This document shows positions 57,901 through 64,000 of a stretch of 64,000 nucleotides of DNA, piece by piece. Origin of the DNA: Papio anubis (taxonomy: Eukaryota > Chordata > Mammalia > Primates > Cercopithecidae); assembly GCF_008728515.1 (NCBI RefSeq), contig NC_044996.1:124505610-124569609 (forward strand). The letters are read 5' to 3'. Position 1 is the first letter of the stretch. Every line of letters begins with the position of its first letter. Position numbers and translations under genes: made by a program. The notes beneath the pieces were generated by a model. That model was given only the letters and a program-made list of their open reading frames with translations. It searched no databases and was not told where the DNA came from.

Positions 57901-58190
57901 AAAACAGATGTTGGCATAGATATGGTGAAAAAGGAACACTTCTACACTGCTGGTGGAAATGTAAACTTGTATAAACACTGTGGGAAACAGTGTGGAGATT
58001 CCCTAAAGAACTAAAAATAGAACTACCATGATCCAGCAATCCCTCTACTGTGTATCTACCTAGAGGAAAAGAAGTCATTATTTGAAAAGGACACTTGCAC
58101 ACACATGTTTATAGCAGCACAATTAGCAATTGCAAAAATATGGAACCAGCCTAAATGCCAATCAACCAATAAATGGATAAATAAAATGTG

Positions 58191-58241
58191 ACACACACAC
58201 ATATATAATATATATTATGTATATATATACACACACACATA
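58191..58241. repeat. (CA)n/(TA)n microsatellite inside L1
   Basis: Mixed CA and TA dinucleotides: 'acacacacacatatataatatatat...tatatatatacacacacacat'. It sits within the L1 3' part. Confidence 0.9.
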
Positions 58242-58621
58242 CCATAGAATACTACTCAACCGTAAAAGGTAATGAAATAATGGCATCTGCAACAACCAGA
58301 ATGAAGTTGGAGACCATTATTCTAAGTGAAGTAACTCAGGAATGGAAAACCAAACATCATATGTTCTCACTTACAAGTGGGAGCTAAGCTATGAGGATGC
58401 AAAGGAATAAGAATGATAATAATGAACTTTGGGAACTCAGGGGGAGAGGGGGAGTGGGGCGAGGGATAAAAGACTACACATTGAGTACACTGTACACTGC
58501 TCAGGTGATGGGTGCACCAAAATCTCAGAAATAACCACTAAATAAATTTTCCATGCAACCAAATACCACCTGTTCCCACAAAACTATTGAATACAAATAA
58601 GAATTAAAAAATATGATATCT

Positions 58622-58905
58622 GGATGCTTGCAGTTCATTTACAAAATGAATAAAATTGGAATAAATTTAACAAAAGAAGTACAAAACATATACTTTGAAA
58701 ACTACAAAACATTGTTGAAAGAAATTAAAGAAGATATAAACAAATGGAAAGACATTCCACATTCATGAGTCAGAAAATATAGTATCTTTAAGTTGGTAAT
58801 GCTTCCCAAATTGGTCTACAGATTCAATGAAGTTCCTATCAGAATTCCAGTTGGCTTCTTTGTAGAAACTGACAAGCTGATCCAAAAATTTATATGGAGG
58901 AACAT
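58622..58905 (+). mobile_element. L1 ORF2 fragment, plus orientation
   Basis: The sequence 'ggaataaatttaacaaaagaag', 'gaaatggaaagacattccacattc' in essence, and 'gacaagctgatccaaaaatttatatgg' is the L1 ORF2 block absent from the neighbouring L1 at about 57100. It overlaps that copy by about 25 bases at its start, so a second L1 copy is likelier than a displaced piece. Confidence 0.75.
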
Positions 58906-59057
58906 CCATATCGTTCTCCATAGTGGTTGTACTAATCTGCATTCCCACCAACAGTCTCCATTCTCCACGTTCTCATCAGCATTTCTTATTGCCTGTCTTT
59001 TGGATCAAAGCCATTTTAACTTAGGTGAGATGCTGTCTCATTGTAGTTTTGATTTGC
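58906..59057 (-). mobile_element. L1 ORF2 fragment, minus orientation
   Basis: The sequence 'gttctccatagtggttgtactaatctgcattcccaccaacag...cattttaacttaggtgagatgctgtctcattgtagttttgatttgc' is L1 ORF2 C-terminal sequence in reverse. It abuts the plus-oriented fragment directly. Confidence 0.8.
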
Positions 59058-59232
59058 AGGGCACCTGTCACCTGAGGGTCTTATCATCTACTTTCAAGGG
59101 CGGTAGATCAGAAAATTCTTTTATGACCATGCTTCAGAGGAGAAAGGCAGGAGGTCAGTGTGACCTTCTTGCTTCTGCAGTTTCTCAATTACCAAGGTGC
59201 CATATTTTGTGGTATTGTGCTCTGAGTCCCAA
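59058..59232 (-). mobile_element. ERV-like LTR, partial (copy 2 of the 0.7-kb family)
   Basis: The 5' third of the LTR seen at 707-1244: starts TGTTGGGACTCAGAGCAC on the minus strand, then ACCACAAAATATGGCACC, and breaks off at the L1 edge. Shared order and orientation with copy 1. Confidence 0.6.
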
Positions 59233-62200
59233 CATGCCTGTTTTTCTAAGGACAATAGGAAGCTATTGAAGGATTCTAATCTGAATAGTAAAAAGATCAT
59301 GAATACAAGTGGTAATCCATATCTTCTGTGTTTACTTCCTCCACCATTTTGGGGAGAGGGGAGAGCTTATCGATTTGTCTTATGAGTTGTCCACACAAAA
59401 GTTTCTTCAGTGTTGTAGGTTGCTGCCCACCTCTCTGTGCTGCCTCACTCCTGCTCATTCCGCAGTAGTTGTAGCTTGGACATTGGGTAGAGTCTCCTAA
59501 TGGGCTACAGCTCCCCTTCGTATGGCCCCAGTGAGGGGAAAATGTGGGACAGGACACATTTTCCTCCTTTGTTTATTTATCCCATTAATTCCACACTTTA
59601 AGGCGTAATGTATATTAGAATTCCATGCATGGTTGAGAATTACAGTGGAGAAGGGAAGAAAAAATATCAAAGAACATTGCAAATATATTTCTCCCCATAA
59701 CTCAAAGGGAAAGGACTCAGTATGTATGTGGGGAAGTGTGTCCAAATTCCACACCCATGTTCTTCCAAATCTTCACTAACCTTCCAAGACATCTTTCCAG
59801 TACACAAAAGTCTTGTTCTTAGTCCTGGGTATATCTCTCTGCTGCCAGCAATTACCATAAATCTGAGTTTTTCAACCTAGGGTCTAGCAAGACAGTCCAT
59901 TTACATTCCACATCCTATCAAAATATCCAGGTGTGCATTGGCACTGCTTTTATGTTCTAATCTGAGCTTCTTCCACCAGAATAAGTTGCAGCTAAGTCTA
60001 TTTTTTCTGATTGCCCAATGGTTAAGCGTTGGAACACATACTTATGTGTACACACATACACTCACTCATGGTCTTTGAGGACAAACACTATTTGGCAGAG
60101 ACAGTACAAACAAACCCAGTAAAAAGGAAAAGGCAATAATTCCCGAAGGTTCCATAATTTACAAGGTCACATCTCTCACAATGGAGTTAGTACAGCAGAT
60201 TATTATGCAAAGCACTGTTAGTGCCTTTCTTTTATCCCCTTCTCTCAAATTGTACCTCCCTGAGCCTGCCAAGAATAAGAAATGACCCATTACTAAGCCA
60301 TATACTTCTTAATGACTGCTCTGCTAGCTACACAAAAACCTGGTTAAAGCTTGAAATTACCTCTTGAAATTTTCCAATTAGCTATTAGACAAAGGCCATC
60401 CTTCTCCCCAGCCTCTGTCCGGGGAGGAGGACTTCAGTGCTTGGGAAGTAAGGAAAGTGAGTACAGTCAGATTTGCAATTTTATCAGACTGTCTTGAGTG
60501 TCAAGGAGAAAGTAGATGGGGGAAAAGTATAAGAGTACCTACTGGGGGACTAGGAGGAGAAAAAGGCCGGACAATTATGGTCAATTTTTCAATTGAAAAT
60601 AGTGGATGGACACTATTTTATAGATAGAGAGAAATATATTAAGATAAAATGGCACTCCCCACCAAAAAAAATCACGAAACGGTGATAGAGTCTAAGATCT
60701 GCGCAAGCTAATATAATCTTTTCATCATCACTTTCCAAAGGCAGACGCCATCAACAACAAAAAGTTCCAGAAACTTTTTGTGTGATCATAACCACTTTAA
60801 AAGCATTTGGATCAAATTGATACAATTCAAATAACTATGAGGGTTTTGTTCTAAAAATTAAATTCCACGAAAGACAATTCAGAAAACAGAGCCCACCACT
60901 GCACGCCCCTCCCGCCCCATCCCCAACACCAACACACACACACCCCTCAGATACTCTTCCTAAGAAACAAGTTTTCAGCTTTCCTGACACTAAATTTGGG
61001 CAGAGGTGTCAAGTCATTATAATTACTACAAGCTGGCCTGGCTAAAATAGCATTTCAGCAGCCTGCCACTGGCATATAATCAACTGCACACCCACTGCTG
61101 GACTTGATATACAGTTGTGGCACCAAAAAATGTACCTGTTGATGCCAAGTATTGCTATGCAACAAATTAACCTTTGACCAGAAAAATTATTTTTCCACTT
61201 TCTGGATGTCTAAGTCAGTTAAGCATTTTCAGATCAATGCGACCATATGTCCACCTGTAACAATTGAGAAATTATTCCTTGTTTGCAGAATAACCCTTCT
61301 GTCTCACAAAGGACACGTTATGTCTTAGAACTCAAAAGAGTAGGCAACTGGCTATTTCAAAGTATTTGGCATGCTAAACAATTCAGAAGTGCTCACTTAT
61401 TTGCATCATATTAAGATATATTTACATATTTAAACATTTCACACAAAGTTGGCCCAAACCAATAGTGTTTTACAAGGTATTTTCAATTTTCTCAGGATTG
61501 TCAAGATCAATACTTTTCTCTGTACCATATATCTTTGTGGCAGTAATTAGCTTTGTAGAATTGTTGTTAGGGAAAAGTAGGTTTCCATGGAGAAGAAGAA
61601 AGATATATGAGTTGTTATGTATGTGAAAGCAATTTCAGGAGGAAAATGGTATAGTGTGGGCAGCAGCATTGCATAGTCTAGATTTATTTCTTTACTTAGG
61701 TCCTGATGTTTCCTATTTTTCTGTTTCTGGACTTTTAGCTAAAATACAAAACTATCATTATTAAATTGCTCATTATAGTGATCTTTTGTAGAAACTTAAT
61801 TTATATTCGAGGTTGCAACGTTTAGGTTTACAAGTATTCCAGTTTATTTGCAGCCTACTTCTTCCATAAAATCTCTGTGGAAATCTTACTACAGGGCAGC
61901 CCCTCAAAAATTGTGTCTCATTTTCCACCAAATAAATGTAATAATACAAATATGCTCCCCTTAAAGGAGACCCAATGGAATCAAAATAAGCCACAAACAA
62001 AAATCAAAATAATGATTAAAAACATTTAATGATTAAAAATGTTTATTTATAAATAATTTGTCATGTATAAGTATACTCTTTAATGTAAATTCAGAATAAA
62101 GACATAATTATTGAAGTTTTATCTAGAGGTGTTAAATACATAAAATAAAAAACTTAGGAAAAATAGTTCATGTTGAGAGCTTTAAATGACCATTTAGCTT

Positions 62201-62384
62201 TGAGTCTGTGCTTCAGCACATACAGGAGTTGATTTGTAAGGACTAGGGAACACATCAGCTACATCCCCACTTCATGCTGGACAGATGTAAAAGTAAGAAT
62301 AATTTGGTATGATGTGTAACTTTTCCAAACAAGACAGGCAGCACACTTCGTTTTGTAGAAGAGGTGATAAGTTATAGTGAAAGG
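59233..62384. other. No recognised feature (3.1 kb)
   Basis: The longest stretch without an assignable repeat. Several 60-90-codon frames near 59.3-59.8 kb on both strands have no known domain and overlap each other. Short CA runs lie near 60932-60945. Low repeat content makes it a candidate for conserved noncoding DNA, which a single sequence cannot show. Confidence 0.5.
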
Positions 62385-62570
62385 GGCACGTGTTTTGGGA
62401 TTAGAAACATACAATTTTAGACACTAGTTCTGTGACTTCTTTGCACTCGGGGACTCCTTTTTCTCAAGTATAGAAGAAGGATAAAGCCAACTGGCAGAGG
62501 TTGCTGTAAGAATTAAGTAAAATGTTTGTGAAAGCACCTGACTCAGAGTAGATGCTCAATCCTCTCTGGT
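62385..62570 (+). repeat. MIR fragment
   Basis: The sequence 'ttctgtgacttctttgcactcggggactcctttttctcaagtatagaag...gaagcacctgactcagagtagatgctcaat' in outline is forward MIR from core to 3' end. Confidence 0.6.
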
Positions 62571-62964
62571 CCTTTCATCTTTAGAGGCATAACTTTTATT
62601 GGTTTTAAGTGGGGTTTACAAGACACCTAAAGCTGTTTTCCCCTAGGAACATACCCATTTCATAGCATATATGAAGAAAACAGGAATGTATTCATTTGTA
62701 TAGCAATTGACATCCTCATACTTAAATATTGACATCCTCATACTTACCAAATCCATCAGTTATAAAAATCAGTAAGTATATAATATCAGTTTTACTCTTT
62801 TCTTGACTTTAGAATGACTATAGAATGATAGTGGCAACAAGATGACTGATCCTTAATAAAGATCATTAAGATATGGAAAATACAGAATCTGAAGAATGAC
62901 AGCCTCATTATATTTTTTCTACTATAAGAAGAGATGACAAATGGTTAACATCAGAGTTTGGTTG
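62571..62964. other. Unrecognised, with a 19-bp tandem duplication
   Basis: ATTGACATCCTCATACTTA occurs at 62706-62724 and again at 62728-62746, a 22-bp period. Probably replication slippage. Nothing else recognised. Confidence 0.7.
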
Positions 62965-63175
62965 CCATAAATTTTGATATTCTTATATATACAATGCATA
63001 CTTGCTTATTATAAAAAAGTTACAAAGCAACCGCACACATACACAGCGCAATCCATATTCCCACACTCCCAGAGATAACTACTGATATCAAGTTGTAGTT
63101 TATTATTCCAATATTTTTTCTACACAACATTATACAGTATCACATATTTTCTCTTTACTTCGTTGCCATAAATTA
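62965..63175. repeat. Old L1M-like repeat fragment
   Basis: The sequence 'ttgcttattataaaaaagttacaaag...cagagataactactgatatc' follows the 'cattataaaaaat...cagagataaccactgttaac' block common in old L1M 3' sequences. Resembles 12255-12434. Confidence 0.4.
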
Positions 63176-63286
63176 ACCATTGAGAAAGTGCCCAATTGAT
63201 TCTGAGGCCACACAAGCAGCCAAGAACCAAGTATCTCCAATTGTTCTTCTGTGACCTGTGATCAGTGACTCTTGTGAGATTGTCCC

Positions 63287-63775
63287 CTGTAGCAGAAAAT
63301 GCTAGTTGCCCCTTAATATTCTCCTCACCTTCTTCTTTTCTTTTCTTTTTTTTTTTTTTTTTTTTGGTAATAGAACACCCAACTTTTATCTAAGTGCAAA
63401 GTCAAAGGCTCATTTCCCAACCTCACTTGCAACTAGGTGGGACCATGTGACTAGATTTTGGCCTACAGAGTGTGAGTATAAGTGGTTTGTGCAAGCTCCA
63501 GGTTCATACTTTCAGAAGAAAAGAAGTCTATCTTTCCTTTTCCCCTTTTGCTTTTCTCACTAGCTAGAATACAGATCTGATTGTGTCTTTGCCTTTAACA
63601 AAGAGATGGAAGTTTCATAGTGAGGATGGCAGAACAAGATGGAAGGACACTAGGCTCTTGATCCTGGTGTCCTGTCATACCAGTATTAGACCACATTTGA
63701 TGGGCAAGAACTAAGTTTCTGTCTTTTTTAAACAATTAGACTTTTGGTACAGCTGTTTAACCTCTATTTTAATAA
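63287..63775 (+). mobile_element. MLT1-type LTR with expanded poly-T
   Basis: Starts 'tgtagcagaaaatgctagttgcc' and continues 'ggtaatagaacacccaac', 'gcaaagtcaaaggctcatttcccaacctcacttgcaactagg', 'gaggatggcagaacaagatgg' and ends near 'tttaataaatatacccctc'. These are MLT1-like blocks. A T-rich tract at 63331-63366 interrupts the usual 'cttctcttttggtaatag'. The 85-codon frame here is not a gene. Confidence 0.55.
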
Positions 63776-64000
63776 ATATACCCCTCTACTAGACAGAGTT
63801 ATTCCCTACTATTAATTGCCCATAACTTTGACCTTGAGAGTGGGGCCATTGCTCTTTGTGATACAGCTTCACTCCTAGAGTAAATTATGAATTAAATGTC
63901 TTTGAGTTCATCCATTTTTCCTTTGGAGTGATCAGATGGTTTGCACTGCAGTGTCTACCTTTGTCTCAGGACCATGTGCCCCTTCAGAAGTTTATCACAG
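63776..64000. other. No recognised feature
   Basis: Window end, unassigned. Confidence 0.5.

Larger units (their letters stand above)
55385..58612 (+). mobile_element. Old L1, ORF2 and 3' UTR, carrying a nested LTR
   Basis: Collinear L1 ORF2 from about 55385 ('gtagctacactgatatcag'), broken by the MaLR LTR at 55744-56102 and resuming with 'tctaattgatatttgcagaacac'. It passes through reverse-transcriptase and C-terminal regions and ends with an L1 3' UTR ('tgatgggtgcaccaaaatctcag') and short A-tail. A poly-A run (56647-56665) and internal deletions, one near 57100, break it. The 186-codon frame 56782-57342 and the 152-codon frame 57442-57900 are decayed ORF2 parts. Confidence 0.8.

Noticed and set aside
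58622..59057. Classic twin-priming L1 inversion
   Set aside because: Orientation order is sense then antisense, the wrong way round for a simple plus-strand twin-primed insert, and no shared tail is present.
58793..59269. 158-codon plus-strand frame as a coding gene
   Set aside because: It crosses three repeat pieces (L1 plus, L1 minus, LTR), so it is a chimera of unrelated sequence.
1..64000. CRISPR arrays, operons, phage or plasmid features
   Set aside because: None are present, and the repeat content is that of a primate nuclear genome.

Overview
This window looks like nuclear DNA from an Old World monkey (Cercopithecidae). It is A/T-rich and packed with interspersed repeats of the primate kind: Alu, L1, L2, MIR, Tigger and hAT transposons, MaLR LTRs and ERV LTRs. 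Two AluY copies (12437-12742 and 35231-35562) carry sequence variants that I associate with the cercopithecid AluY branch. A HERV-W-type solo LTR (LTR17) places the genome in the catarrhines. A short CpG-rich LTR near 27.1-27.5 kb resembles simian type-D (betaretroviral) endogenous elements. I found no protein-coding gene, exon chain, tRNA, rRNA or CRISPR array. The longer open frames are non-coding chance frames or decayed retroelement fragments.

Layout. 0-12 kb: an ERV-like LTR, two Tigger DNA transposons with recognisable inverted ends, a hAT element, the LTR17 solo LTR with a perfect CTCA duplication, an ERV1-type solo LTR with a perfect AAAG duplication, a MaLR LTR and two older Alus. 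12-17 kb: an old L1-like repeat broken by a young AluY and then by an L1 (minus strand) that keeps both ends but lacks most of ORF2. 17.6-23.3 kb: a long tract of decayed L2 (minus strand), itself broken by an Alu, another L2 tail and a MaLR element (LTR plus internal region). 24.1-27.6 kb: a MIR that is split in two by LTR - 100-N gap - unrelated DNA - L1 - LTR, with matching 6-bp repeats at the outer edges. This is the oddest structure in the window and is probably an assembly chimera at an LTR. 28-40 kb: MLT1-type LTRs, two copies of an LTR-like family I cannot name, a MIR cluster and a young AluY with a perfect 16-bp duplication. 40.4-45.5 kb: a plus-strand L1 that also has a large internal deletion and faces the 12.8-17.2 kb L1. 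46-55 kb: scattered MIR, L2, L1M, an MST-type LTR with a perfect 5-bp duplication and two copies of another unnamed repeat. 55.4-59.2 kb: an older L1 carrying a nested MaLR LTR, followed by L1 fragments in opposite orientations and a partial copy of the LTR seen at 0.7 kb. 59.2-64 kb: mostly unrecognised sequence, then an MLT1-type LTR.

There is no gene network to describe. The biology here is the history of insertions: nested elements, target-site duplications that date and order them, two inverted L1s that could support rearrangement, and a suspicious LTR junction. I did not find a new biological system. All family names are from recognition by eye, without a repeat-library search, and edges are accurate to a few bases only where a duplication or inverted end is cited.
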